Positions 28,027-37,436 of a stretch of 64,000 nt of DNA are shown here, piece by piece. Source of the stretch: Pseudoduganella umbonata (lineage in GTDB: Bacteria; Pseudomonadota; Gammaproteobacteria; Burkholderiales; Burkholderiaceae_D). Under the pieces are notes generated by a model. It saw only the letters and a program-made list of their open reading frames with translations. It did no database searches and was not told the DNA's origin. The stretch covers positions 310,001 through 374,000 of the forward strand of contig NZ_JACHXS010000003.1 in the NCBI RefSeq assembly GCF_014192225.1. Direction: 5' to 3'. The position numbers were made by a program, and so were the translations under genes. Position 1 is the first letter of the stretch, and each line of letters opens with the position of its first letter.

Positions 28027-30606
28027 TCAGAAACTGTAGCGTACCGCGAGGCTGACCGTGCGGCCCGCTTCCGGCCGCGACGATACCACGCCTTGCGCGC
28101 CGATCGCCGCGCCCAGCGCGCGGACCTGGGCCAGCGAACCCTGGTCGACGCCGGCCGAGAAGGCGATATCGTCGAGCAGGTTGTTGACGTTCAGGCTGAG
28201 CGTGATGTCCGGCGTCACGTGGTAGTTGACGAAGCTGTTCACCAGGTAGCGGCCTTTCACCTGCAGGGTGTTGGCGTCGTCCGACCACACCCTGCTCTGG
28301 CCGATGATGCTCAGCCCCGCCGATCCGGCGCCGAAATCGTAGCGCGGCGACACGGCGTACAGCCAACGCGGGCTGCCGTGCGGCGTGTTGCCGACGGTAC
28401 TGGTGCCGGCGGCCTGGCCGACCAGGTCGGAAGTGATCTTCAGGTCCGTGTACGTGGCGTTGGCGTTCAGCGCGAAACCGCCGATGCGCAGCACCGATTC
28501 CAGCTCCAGGCCGTTGGAGCGATAGCCGGTCTGGTTCAGCCTGGGACCGACGGTACGGGTCTGGTCGTAATCGAATTCGCTGACCGTGCTGTGATACAGG
28601 GTCGAGAACAGGCCGAACGACCCCCAGTCGCGGCGGGCGCGGTATTTCAGGCCGAGTTCCAGCTGCCTGACGCGGGCCACGGCGGCGGCGTCGGCGCCGG
28701 CGGACAGTCCGCCGGTGACGGCATCGATGTTGCTCGAGAAGAGCAGCCGGTCGGCGATGGCGCGGCCGCCGCGGCTGGCGCGGGCAAATGCGCTGACGTC
28801 CTTGCCGAACTGGTAGTTGGCCCCCAGCGAGTAGGAGTTGTAGCCGACCTTGTAGTTGATCGGACGCGGATGCGCGCTGTCGATCACGTACACATTGCGT
28901 TCCGCACCGGTGACGGCGCCATCGCCGTCGACGTCCGCGCCGCCCGCCAGCCGGGTCGGGCCGGCATAGCTGCCGCTGGCCTGGACGCTGTCGCGGCGCA
29001 CGCTGGCATCGATGTCCAGCGGCCCGCGAGCATAGGTCAATCCCAGGTACGGCGCGTCGGTGGTGTAGTGGGCGTCGTAGTTGCGGGCGCAGCAGGCGCC
29101 CCACTGGTCGTTGTAGCCGGTCAGGCCCATGCTGGTCAGGGCGGCGCCGCCGGCGCCGAGGATGTCGATCAGCGCGCCGTCGCGCCCCACTTCCATCAGG
29201 CGGCCGCTGATCGACCACTGCTCGACGATGTCCTGGTTCGAATGGTAGTAGCCGGCCTTGGCGCCCAGCGTCGCGCCGTCGAGCTTGAAGCTGCGCCCCA
29301 CGCTCAGGTCGTTGGCATAGTGGCCGATGTCCGGCGTGCGCACGTCGATCGCGGCGCCGTTTGAAATGAAGCCGGTCGCCAGGTTGGCCTGCGTGACCTG
29401 CTGGCCGGCCTTCGGCCCGTTGACATAGACGGCACTGCTGCCGGCGCCGAAACCGGCCAACGTGCCGGCCAGTGTCTCGAGGCCCCAGAACTGCGTCTGG
29501 AACGCACCGCTTTGCGAGGTGTAGCGGAACTTGTCGTCGACCGTGAAGCCGTTGAACTGGTTGTGGAACTCGAAGCCCACCGATTTCGCGTTGACCGAAA
29601 TGCCCTGCGTGAGGTCGGCCACGCGGGTCGCGGTGCCGACCGGGCCGACCGCCAGCGCGCTGGTGTTGTAGATCGAGTTCTGAGAATCGCGCAGGATGTC
29701 GAAGCCGGGAATGCTGGAAAAGCCCGACAGCGTGTTGCCGTGGATGTCGGCCCTTGCCGGCATGCTTGTGTAGGTGGGCGCGCGGTCGTCCAGCACCTTG
29801 AAGTAGGCGCGGAAGTAACCCTGGCCGCCATTGAAGGTACGCGTGATGTTGCCCTTGACCTGGTAGCCGCGCTCGGTGTTGTAGGAACTGTTCCGCGGCC
29901 CCTCCCCATCGCGGTAGAAGCCACCGATATGGAAGCGCAGGTCCGGCGACAGGTGGCCGCCGTATTCCAGGTCGGTGCGGTTTTCCTTGTAGTTCAGGCC
30001 GTGCGAGAACGCCACGCTGCCGCCGTCTTCCTCACCGGTCTTGCTGAGGAAGTTGATGATGGCACCCGGCGCGTGCGAAGCGAAGGTCGAGGCCGAGCCG
30101 CCGCGCACGGTTTCGATGCGCGCGATGTTGGCGTCGTAGCGCAGCCAGTAGTCGTTGTTGGCGAAGTTCATGTCACCGAATTCCACCACCGGCAAGCCGT
30201 CTTCCTGCAACTGCACGTACTTCGAGCCGCCCGAGGCAATCGGCAGGCCGCGCACTGTGATGTTCGAGTTGCCGCCAGGACCAGCCGAGCTTTCGGCGCG
30301 GATGCCGGGGATCAGGTGCAGCACCTCGGCTTCCGAACGCGGGCCGAAATCGGCGATCTGCTGCGGGTCGATGTCGGTCACCGAGATCGAACTGCGCATC
30401 TTGCTCTTGCCGCCGGAGACACCGGTGACCACCACCGTGTTCAGGCCCAGGGCGTCGGCCTGTGTGGCCGCGGAAGAAGCCTCCGCCGGCGCGGCGGGCG
30501 CTGCGCCTTCCTGGGCCTGTGCCGGCACCGCCACGAGTGCGGTCGCCGCGGCGGCAAAGATCGAATGGATCGCGGCGCAAAGCGCGCGCTGCCTGCAATG
30601 TTTCAT
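28027..30606 (-). CDS. TonB-dependent receptor of the raffinose/sucrose locus
   Basis: An 859-residue outer-membrane transporter. The signal peptide ends at VAVPAQAQ. A short Ala-rich linker leads to the plug with NTVVVTGVSGGKSKMRSSISVTD, EAEVLHLIPGIRAESSAGPGGNSNITVRGLP and ARIETVRGGSASTFASHAPGAIINF. The barrel ends SLAVRYSF with the terminal Phe. The wording differs clearly from the other receptor at 20114 and resembles the group used for sucrose and similar small sugars. It is divergent from the GH32 gene and directly coupled to the GH36 gene. Cargo is inferred as raffinose-family sugars or sucrose. Confidence 0.91.
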   Translation of the reverse strand: MKHCRQRALCAAIHSIFAAAATALVAVPAQAQEGAAPAAPAEASSAATQADALGLNTVVVTGVSGGKSKMRSSISVTDIDPQQIADFGPRSEAEVLHLIPGIRAESSAGPGGNSNITVRGLPIASGGSKYVQLQEDGLPVVEFGDMNFANNDYWLRYDANIARIETVRGGSASTFASHAPGAIINFLSKTGEEDGGSVAFSHGLNYKENRTDLEYGGHLSPDLRFHIGGFYRDGEGPRNSSYNTERGYQVKGNITRTFNGGQGYFRAYFKVLDDRAPTYTSMPARADIHGNTLSGFSSIPGFDILRDSQNSIYNTSALAVGPVGTATRVADLTQGISVNAKSVGFEFHNQFNGFTVDDKFRYTSQSGAFQTQFWGLETLAGTLAGFGAGSSAVYVNGPKAGQQVTQANLATGFISNGAAIDVRTPDIGHYANDLSVGRSFKLDGATLGAKAGYYHSNQDIVEQWSISGRLMEVGRDGALIDILGAGGAALTSMGLTGYNDQWGACCARNYDAHYTTDAPYLGLTYARGPLDIDASVRRDSVQASGSYAGPTRLAGGADVDGDGAVTGAERNVYVIDSAHPRPINYKVGYNSYSLGANYQFGKDVSAFARASRGGRAIADRLLFSSNIDAVTGGLSAGADAAAVARVRQLELGLKYRARRDWGSFGLFSTLYHSTVSEFDYDQTRTVGPRLNQTGYRSNGLELESVLRIGGFALNANATYTDLKITSDLVGQAAGTSTVGNTPHGSPRWLYAVSPRYDFGAGSAGLSIIGQSRVWSDDANTLQVKGRYLVNSFVNYHVTPDITLSLNVNNLLDDIAFSAGVDQGSLAQVRALGAAIGAQGVVSSRPEAGRTVSLAVRYSF

Positions 30607-30991
30607 GGTGTCTCCTCGTTCTTGTATGGGTATCCAATGGCGCCGGCAGCGCCGGCGTCAAATAATGCTAACTCGGCGCCGACGCGATTGCAATCGATTC
30701 CATTAAATTTGCACTCCGTGTCGCGCTGGCTGGCATCGGCCGCAAAGGCAAGCTACTCTCCGCCTTCTCTGCTCTCCACAACGCGAAGGCTTTCCGGGGA
30801 GCTCACCGCAAACCAGCGCGAATGAGACAAAATTACAACACCGTGGATGCGGACTGACCTCTGCGATACAAGGTGAATGGAATCGATTGCAATCGCAGCG
30901 TTTTGGCGATATTCTGGGAACATAAAGGCGCACGGGCCATGACCCGATGCGCGGAGCAGGCCCTTTGCCTCATCCAACCAGGAGACATTCG
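30607..30991. promoter_or_regulatory. Divergent control region of the raffinose/sucrose locus
   Basis: The 385-bp gap between the receptor and GH32 holds two 14-bp LacI-type sites, each one base off a perfect palindrome: TGCAATCGATTCCA (30689-30702), 83 bp upstream of the receptor, and TGGAATCGATTGCA (30878-30891), 100 bp upstream of GH32. They are mirror images of each other. The spacing would let one repressor control both directions, possibly by looping. Confidence 0.65.
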
Positions 30992-32449
30992 ATGCACGAC
31001 ACATCGCCAGCGGCCGCGCAGCCCTCGTTCCGCCCCGGCTACCATTTCACTCCCTCGCGCAACTGGATCAACGATCCCAACGGCCTGGTCTGCTTCGACG
31101 GCGAGTACCACCTGTTCTACCAGTACAACCCCGATGGCGACGTATGGGGCAACATCGGCTGGGGCCACGCGGTCAGCACCGACCTGCTGCATTGGGAAGA
31201 GCTGCCGGTCGCCCTGCACGCCGATGAGGACACGCTGGTGTTTTCCGGCAGTGTCGTGGTCGACGCGGCCAACACCGGCGGCTTCGCGGCGCCCGGCGAG
31301 ACCGCCCTCGTCGCGCTCTTTACCGCCGCACGGCGTAGCGGCGGACTGCAGAACCAGCATCTTGCCTACAGCGTCGACCGGGGCCGGACCTGGACCAGGT
31401 ACCGCGCCAATCCCGTACTCGATCTCGGCCTAGCCGAATTCCGCGATCCCAAGGTGCAGTGGTATGCGCCGGGCGGCTATTGGCTGATGGCGGTGGCGCT
31501 GCCCGAGCGGCACCAGGTGTCCTTCCATGCCTCGGACGACCTGAAGGCGTGGCGCCACCTGAGCGACTTCGGCCCGGCGGGCGCTGTCGACGGCATCTGG
31601 GAATGCCCGGACCTGATCCCGATGCCATGGCGTGGCGGCACTGCCTGGGTACTGAAGGTCGATGTATTCGCAGGCCACGTGAGCGGCAGTACGGGAGGCC
31701 AGTACTTCGTCGGCGACTTCGACGGGGTTCGCTTCATGCCCTACCCGGGGCAGGCACCGCGCTGGAGCGACTACGGCGCCGACTTCTATGCGGCGCTGTC
31801 GTGGAACGGCTTGCCGGAGACGGCCAGCCCGGTCTGGATCGGCTGGATGAACAACCACCGCTACGCGGCCCAGACACCGAGCCATCCATGGCGCGGCGCC
31901 ATGTCGCTGCCGCGCCGGCTCGCGCTGCGCGAGGATGCCCACGGCTTGCGGCTGGTGCAGCAGGTTCCGCCTCAGCTGGCCGGCCGACGTACAGGGCATC
32001 GGCACGACAGCGGCCTGGTCGCCGATGGCCAGTCGCGCCGGTGGGGACTGGGCGGCACGGCCATGCAGTGGGAAATCCATGCCCGCTTCGCCCTGCGCGG
32101 CGCCCGCGAAACCGGCCTGCGGCTTGGCTACGGCAGCGACGGCACCCTCGGCGAGACGCTGGTCGGCATCGACGCGCAGGCCGGCACCGCGTTCATCGAC
32201 CGCTCCCGCTCGGGACTGATGACGGACCATCCCGACTTCCGTGGCCGGCGCAGCGCGCCCGTCGCGCCCGGGCCGGAAGTGGCACTGCGCATCCTGGTCG
32301 ACAGCTGCTCGGTGGAAGTCTTCGTCAACGACGGCGAAGCCGTCATGACCGAGCTGGTATTCCCCGCCGCCCCCGCCGGCACGCTGACGCTGTACGCGGC
32401 CGGCGGCGCCGTCGACCTCCTTTCCCTCGATCTCTGGCAAATCGCATGA
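30992..32449 (+). CDS. GH32 beta-fructosidase (sucrose/raffinose hydrolase)
   Basis: A 485-residue GH32 enzyme that hydrolyses the fructosyl bond of sucrose, raffinose or short fructans. Its five-bladed propeller carries the nucleophile Asp28 in NWINDPNGLV, the transition-state residue Asp152 in FRDPKV and the acid/base Glu204 in WECPDLI. A C-terminal beta-sandwich follows (SCSVEVFVNDGEAVMTELVFP). No signal peptide is seen, so it is cytoplasmic. The ATG at 30992 follows GGAGA. Its stop overlaps the start of the permease gene (ATGA). Levanase or inulinase activity cannot be excluded. Confidence 0.92.
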   Translation: MHDTSPAAAQPSFRPGYHFTPSRNWINDPNGLVCFDGEYHLFYQYNPDGDVWGNIGWGHAVSTDLLHWEELPVALHADEDTLVFSGSVVVDAANTGGFAAPGETALVALFTAARRSGGLQNQHLAYSVDRGRTWTRYRANPVLDLGLAEFRDPKVQWYAPGGYWLMAVALPERHQVSFHASDDLKAWRHLSDFGPAGAVDGIWECPDLIPMPWRGGTAWVLKVDVFAGHVSGSTGGQYFVGDFDGVRFMPYPGQAPRWSDYGADFYAALSWNGLPETASPVWIGWMNNHRYAAQTPSHPWRGAMSLPRRLALREDAHGLRLVQQVPPQLAGRRTGHRHDSGLVADGQSRRWGLGGTAMQWEIHARFALRGARETGLRLGYGSDGTLGETLVGIDAQAGTAFIDRSRSGLMTDHPDFRGRRSAPVAPGPEVALRILVDSCSVEVFVNDGEAVMTELVFPAAPAGTLTLYAAGGAVDLLSLDLWQIA

Positions 32450-33801
32450 CCACTACCACTACCAAACCGCGCCTCAGCCTGCGCCAGATCTGCGAGATGA
32501 ATGTCGGCTTCTTCGGCCTGCAATACAGCTTCGGCCTGCAACAGAGCAATGTCAGCGCCATCTACAGCTACCTGGGTGCGGACGAAGCTAGCATGCCGCT
32601 GCTGTGGCTGGCGGGCCCGGTCACGGGGCTGCTGGTGCAGCCACTGGTGGGCGCCATGAGCGACCGCACCAATTCACGCTGGGGCCGGCGCACACCCTAC
32701 TTCCTGATCGGCGCCGTGATCTGCAGCCTGGGCCTGCTGGCAATGCCCTACAGTTCGGCGCTGTGGATCGCGGCGTCGCTGTTGTGGATGCTCGATGCCG
32801 GTAACAACATCACGATGGAACCCTACCGCGCCTATGTCAGCGATCGGCTCGACAGCCGCCAGCACTCGCTCGGCTTCCTGACGCAGAGCGCGTTTACAGG
32901 GCTGGCGCAGATGCTGTCCTACCTGACGCCGTCGCTGATGGTACTGATGGGGATGAGCCAGTACGCGGTCGACGGCAACCATATCCCCGTCATCACCAAG
33001 ATCACGTTCCTGATCGGCGCCGTGCTGTCGCTGTCCACCATCACGTGGTCGATCCTGCGGGTGCCGGAACTGCCGCTGACGCCGCAGCAGAGCATGGAAT
33101 TGCGCGACCGGCCGCTGTCGGTCGGGGCGACCTTGCGCGAGATCGGCTCGGCAATCGTCGAGATGCCGCGCGCGATGCGCCAGCTGGCCCTGATGAAGCT
33201 GCTGCAATGGTATGGCATGACGTGCTACTGGCAGTTCATGACGCTGATGATCGGGCGCACCCTGTTCAACACCGCCAATCCGAACTCCGACGGCTTTCGC
33301 GACGCGGTACTGGTCAATGGCCAGGTGGGCGGTTTTTCCAACGCCGTCGCCTTCGCCGGCGCCTTCGCGATGATTCCGCTGACCCGCCGCTTCGGGCCGA
33401 AGATCATGCACTGCGCCTGCCTGTGCGCCGCCGGCATCAGCATGATCGCCCTGCCGTCGATCACCAGCAAGGCCATGCTGTTCGTGCCGATGATCGGTAT
33501 CGGGCTGGGCTGGGCCAGCATCATGGGCAACCCGTACGTGATGCTGGCCGGCGCGATCCCGCCGCAACGCACCGGCGTCTACATGGGCATCTTCAACATG
33601 TTCATCGTGATCCCGATGCTGCTCCAGAGCCTGACGCTGCCCTTCTTCTACCGCACCTGGCTAAACGGCGAACCGGGTCACGTCATCCTGCTGGCCGGCG
33701 TACTGCTGCTGGGCGCGGCACTGGCAACGCTGTTCGTCGGCCTGCCGGCCCGGCCGCCGGCGCTGCCGGCCTCGCCGCTGACCAACGACCGCCTGTCGTG
33801 A
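32446..33801 (+). CDS. MFS/GPH-type sucrose (oligosaccharide) permease
   Basis: A 451-residue inner-membrane transporter with about 12 helices, of the plant-SUT-like sugar:proton symporter group. Features: [23 protein letters not shown] in helix 1, the loop 2-3 signature [21 protein letters not shown], and [19 protein letters not shown] after helix 4. It overlaps the GH32 stop by 4 bp, so translation is coupled. With a TonB receptor outside and a cytoplasmic GH32 and sucrose phosphorylase inside, it most likely carries sucrose across the inner membrane. Raffinose or melibiose are also possible. Confidence 0.88.
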   Translation: MTTTTTKPRLSLRQICEMNVGFFGLQYSFGLQQSNVSAIYSYLGADEASMPLLWLAGPVTGLLVQPLVGAMSDRTNSRWGRRTPYFLIGAVICSLGLLAMPYSSALWIAASLLWMLDAGNNITMEPYRAYVSDRLDSRQHSLGFLTQSAFTGLAQMLSYLTPSLMVLMGMSQYAVDGNHIPVITKITFLIGAVLSLSTITWSILRVPELPLTPQQSMELRDRPLSVGATLREIGSAIVEMPRAMRQLALMKLLQWYGMTCYWQFMTLMIGRTLFNTANPNSDGFRDAVLVNGQVGGFSNAVAFAGAFAMIPLTRRFGPKIMHCACLCAAGISMIALPSITSKAMLFVPMIGIGLGWASIMGNPYVMLAGAIPPQRTGVYMGIFNMFIVIPMLLQSLTLPFFYRTWLNGEPGHVILLAGVLLLGAALATLFVGLPARPPALPASPLTNDRLS

Positions 33802-33864
33802 ACCACGCACCCTGACCGCACGACAGGCCGCTCCCTCCGCTTTTCATCACGACAGGATCGAACC

Positions 33865-36213
33865 ATGCTTCCGCAAACCATACGTGACGACCACGCCACG
33901 CCGGCGCTGCCGAAACGGCGCACCGTCCTACAAACCCTGCTGCTCGGACTGGGAGCCATCGGCGCCCGGGAAGCGCTGGCCGGCTCCGGCGACGATGCCG
34001 CCGCGGCCACGCCCGGCAAGCCGGATGGCGCCATCGCCTACGATGCCGGGCGAAAGGTATTCCACCTGCAAACGCCGGCGACCAGCTACATCCTGCAGGT
34101 CGCCGGCAACGGCACCCTCGCGCACGTTTACTGGGGCCGCCGCCTGCGCTCGAGCGCCTGGCCCGGCATGCGCAATGCAAAGGACGGTGTCCCGGCGCCG
34201 GCCCGGCCCGACCTGGGCGACCGCAATCATTCGCCCAACACGCAACTGCAGGAATTTCCCGGTTACGGCACCGGCGACTTCCGCCACCCCGCCTACCAGG
34301 TCAAGCTGGCGAACGGCACCACGGTCACCGACCTGCGTTATGCCGGGCACCGGATCACGGCCGGCAAGCCCCGGCTGGACGGCCTGCCCGCCACCTACGC
34401 CGAAAACGCCGGCGAAGCCAGCACACTGGAGATCGAACTGCGCGACCGGGCCAGCGGCCTGGCCGTCTTCCTCAGCTACACGGTGTTCACGCAGCACGAT
34501 GCCATCGCGCGATCGGTGCGCTTCGTAAACCAGGGGCGTGCGCCGATGCGCCTGGCGCGTGCCTACAGTGCCTCGGTCGACTTCCCCCATGCACGGTTCG
34601 AGCTGCTGCACCTTTCCGGCGACTGGGCGCGCGAGCGCGAGCTGTTCCGGCGCCGCCTGGCACCGGGACTGCAGTCGATCGACAGCCGGCGCGGCGCCAG
34701 CGGCCTGGAACACAATCCCTTCATCGCCCTGCTGTCTCCGGGCGCCGACGAGGAACATGGCGACGTCTACGGCTTCAGCCTGGTCTACAGCGGCAGCTTC
34801 GCGGCCCAGGTCGAGGTGGGCCAGTACCGCACGACCCGCGTGTCGATGGGCATCAACGACTTCGACTTCGAATGGCTGCTGGAACCGAACCAGTCGTTCC
34901 AGGCGCCGGAACTGGTGATGGTCTACAGCGCCGACGGACTGGGTGCCATGTCGCGCAGCTATCACCGGCTGTATCGCCAGCGCCTGTGCCGGGGCGCGTT
35001 CCGCGATCAGCCGCGCCCGGTCCTGATCAACAATTGGGAGGCCACGTATTTCGATTTCGATGCCGCCAAGCTGGAAACCATCGCCAGCGCGGGCAGCGAA
35101 CTCGGTATCGAACTGTTCGTGCTGGACGACGGCTGGTTCGGCAAACGCGACGCCGACAACAGCTCGCTGGGCGACTGGGTAGTGGACCGCCGCAAGCTTC
35201 CCAACGGCCTCGCCGACCTGGCCGGCCGCGTGAATCGCCTGGGCATGCAATTCGGCCTGTGGTTCGAGCCGGAGATGATTTCAGCGGACAGCGACCTCTA
35301 CCGCGCCCATCCGGACTGGTGCTTGCACGTGCCCGCGCACGAGCGCTCCGAATCGCGGCACCAGCTGGTGCTCGACTTGAGCCGCAAGGACGTCTGTGCC
35401 CATGTGCTGGAAGCCGTCAGCGCCGTGCTGCGCTCGGCGCCGGTCCGCTACGTGAAATGGGACATGAACCGCAATATGACGGAGATCGGCTCGGCCCTGC
35501 TGCCCGCGGCACGCCAGCGCGAGACGGCGCACCGCTACATGCTGGGCCTGTACGGCATCCTCGAGACGCTGACCAGCCGGTTCCCGCAGGTGCTGTTCGA
35601 AAGCTGCGCCTCCGGCGGCGGCCGCTTCGATCCAGGCATGCTGTACTACATGCCGCAGACCTGGACCAGCGACAATTCGGATGCGGTGAGCCGCCTGAAG
35701 ATCCAATATGCGACCAGCCTGGTGTACCCGGCCAGCAGCATGGGCAGCCACGTGTCCGCCGTGCCGAACCACCAGGTGGGCCGCGTGACGCCGTTGCGCA
35801 CGCGCGGCGACGTGGCCATGTCGGGCAATTTCGGCTACGAGCTCGACCTGTCGCGGCTGGGGCCGGACGAAAAAACCGAGGTCAGGCGCCAGGTCGCGCA
35901 GTACAAGGCGCTGCGCCCGCTGATCCAGTTCGGCGACTTTTATCGCCTGCGCAACCCGTTCGACGGCAACGATACGGCATGGATGTTCGTCGCGCCGGAC
36001 CGTTCGGAAGCGTTCGTCGTGTATGTCCAGGTCCTGGCCGAGGCCAATGCTCCACTGGGCTGGCTGCAGTTGCGCGGACTCGACCCGGCGGCACGCTACC
36101 GCTGCGCCGAGGACGGCAAGACCTATGGCGGCGACCAGCTGATGTATGCCGGCTTGCTGCTACCCACCATCAATGCCGATTTCCACAGCATCGCGTGGCA
36201 CCTGCATGCGTAG
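33865..36213 (+). CDS. Exported (probable Tat) GH36 alpha-galactosidase
   Basis: A second GH36 enzyme, 782 residues, with an N-terminus of twin-arginine type: LPKRRTVLQTLLLGLGAIGAREALA, RR at 18-19, cleavage near residue 39. The catalytic barrel shows FVLDDGWFGKRDADNSSLGDW near 418, nucleophile Asp533 in RYVKWDMNRNMTE and acid/base Asp603 in TWTSDNSDAVSR. ESCASGGGRFDPG replaces the SCSGGGGR form of the first enzyme. Export before folding through Tat would give a periplasmic alpha-galactosidase, complementing the cytoplasmic copy at 25851. It starts 63 bp after the permease gene. Confidence 0.9.
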   Translation: MLPQTIRDDHATPALPKRRTVLQTLLLGLGAIGAREALAGSGDDAAAATPGKPDGAIAYDAGRKVFHLQTPATSYILQVAGNGTLAHVYWGRRLRSSAWPGMRNAKDGVPAPARPDLGDRNHSPNTQLQEFPGYGTGDFRHPAYQVKLANGTTVTDLRYAGHRITAGKPRLDGLPATYAENAGEASTLEIELRDRASGLAVFLSYTVFTQHDAIARSVRFVNQGRAPMRLARAYSASVDFPHARFELLHLSGDWARERELFRRRLAPGLQSIDSRRGASGLEHNPFIALLSPGADEEHGDVYGFSLVYSGSFAAQVEVGQYRTTRVSMGINDFDFEWLLEPNQSFQAPELVMVYSADGLGAMSRSYHRLYRQRLCRGAFRDQPRPVLINNWEATYFDFDAAKLETIASAGSELGIELFVLDDGWFGKRDADNSSLGDWVVDRRKLPNGLADLAGRVNRLGMQFGLWFEPEMISADSDLYRAHPDWCLHVPAHERSESRHQLVLDLSRKDVCAHVLEAVSAVLRSAPVRYVKWDMNRNMTEIGSALLPAARQRETAHRYMLGLYGILETLTSRFPQVLFESCASGGGRFDPGMLYYMPQTWTSDNSDAVSRLKIQYATSLVYPASSMGSHVSAVPNHQVGRVTPLRTRGDVAMSGNFGYELDLSRLGPDEKTEVRRQVAQYKALRPLIQFGDFYRLRNPFDGNDTAWMFVAPDRSEAFVVYVQVLAEANAPLGWLQLRGLDPAARYRCAEDGKTYGGDQLMYAGLLLPTINADFHSIAWHLHA

Positions 36214-36223
36214 GCGGCCTCGC

Positions 36224-37282
36224 TCAGCGCCGCGTCGAGTCGCGCACGACCAGCTCGGTCGGCAGCACGACCGACGCCGCCGGCTCGCCCTTGATCTGCC
36301 TGAGCAGGACGGCCACCAGGCTTTGCCCTGCTTCGTGCATGGGCTGGCGGATCGTGCTGAGCGAAGGATGGGTGTACGCCGCCGGCCCGATGTCATCGTA
36401 GCCGGCGACCAGCACGTCGTCCGGTACCCGCACGCCGGCCCTGAGCAGGGCCGAGATGGCGGTCATCGCCGCGACATCGCTGGCGGCGAACACGCCGTCG
36501 AATTGCGCCTTGCTGGCAAGCATGGCCTCGACTTCCTGCCGGACCAGCGCGGGCACGAAGGCGATGGCACGGGTCAGCGACGGGTCGACCAGCAGCCCGC
36601 GTTTCGCGTGCGCGTTCAGGTAGCCCTGGTGGCGCTGGCGATATTCCGGCAGCTCGATATCGCCCAGGAAGACGATGCGCCGGGCGCCCTGGTCGAGCAG
36701 GTGCCCGGTCGCCAGTTCGCCGCCGAGCGTGTTGTCGGTGCCGACCGTCGCGTATTTCTGGTAAGGCAGCCTGGCGCCCCAGATGACCAGCGGGATGCCG
36801 CGCGCGGCGATCTGGTTGAGCTGGTCGTGATGGTGCCACTGCCCGATCAGGATGACGCCGTCGGTCCGCCCGGTCGCACTCAGCTGGCTGGCCGCCTCCA
36901 GTTCATCGACATGGATGCGCGAGACCAGCATGTCGTAGCCATGTTCGGTCAACGCATCGGCAATGCCGCCAAGCAGGGACAGGAAGAACGGATCCGACAC
37001 ATGCCCCTGCGAGGCCGGGTCGATCGGGATGACGACCCCGATGGTGCGGCTTTGCCCGGAGCGCAGGCTCTGGCCGGCCGCATTGACCGTGTACTTCAGG
37101 GCCGCCGCGATTTCCATGATGCGGGTACGGGTTTCCTCGTTGGTCAGCGCGCTGCCGCTCAGCGCACGGGACACGGTGGACACGTTGACCCCGGCCATGC
37201 GTGCGATGTCCGCCATTTTCGGGCGGCCGGTAGCGGGCGGAAGAACCACGGGCGGGTGTTCGGTGCGAGGGCGGCGCGGCAT
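36224..37282 (-). CDS. LacI-family regulator of the raffinose/sucrose locus
   Basis: A 352-residue repressor with helix-turn-helix KMADIARMAGVNVSTVSRALSGS (about 22-44), hinge YTVNAAGQSLRSGQSRTIGVVIP and a sugar-binding domain with DGVILIGQWHH, FAASDVAAMTAISALL and VAGYDDIGPAAYTHPSLSTIRQP. SVSRAL-type recognition residues fit a central-CG operator. It is convergent with the exported GH36 (10 bp apart) and divergent from sucrose phosphorylase. The perfect palindrome at 37336-37353 lies in that gap, and close variants lie near 30690 and 30885, so the regulon can be read from the sequence. Effector sugar unknown. Confidence 0.92.
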   Translation of the reverse strand: MPRRPRTEHPPVVLPPATGRPKMADIARMAGVNVSTVSRALSGSALTNEETRTRIMEIAAALKYTVNAAGQSLRSGQSRTIGVVIPIDPASQGHVSDPFFLSLLGGIADALTEHGYDMLVSRIHVDELEAASQLSATGRTDGVILIGQWHHHDQLNQIAARGIPLVIWGARLPYQKYATVGTDNTLGGELATGHLLDQGARRIVFLGDIELPEYRQRHQGYLNAHAKRGLLVDPSLTRAIAFVPALVRQEVEAMLASKAQFDGVFAASDVAAMTAISALLRAGVRVPDDVLVAGYDDIGPAAYTHPSLSTIRQPMHEAGQSLVAVLLRQIKGEPAASVVLPTELVVRDSTRR

Positions 37283-37335
37283 GCGGTGGCTGGCTGGATG
37301 AGTGGGAATTTATTATATCGCAAAGTTCCAGCTCC

Positions 37336-37353
37336 AATGCAATCGATTGCATT
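37336..37353. promoter_or_regulatory. LacI-type operator, perfect 18-bp palindrome
   Basis: AATGCAATCGATTGCATT is a perfect palindrome 54 bp upstream of the lacI start and 83 bp upstream of the sucrose phosphorylase start. A weaker half-conserved copy, AACAATCGTTTGCA, lies at 37406-37419, close to the phosphorylase start codon. Together they suggest autoregulation and repression of sucrose phosphorylase. Confidence 0.7.
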
Positions 37354-37436
37354 TCATTCCCATAGAATGTAAAATCAATGGGTTATTTTTGGCAACTTGA
37401 CTAATAACAATCGTTTGCAAAATCTAGGGGACATGA

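Noticed and set aside
31459..32445. Long frame upstream of the permease start
   Set aside because: It overlaps GH32 in another frame and is Arg/Pro/Gly-rich without any family pattern; the permease starts at the ATGA overlap at 32446.
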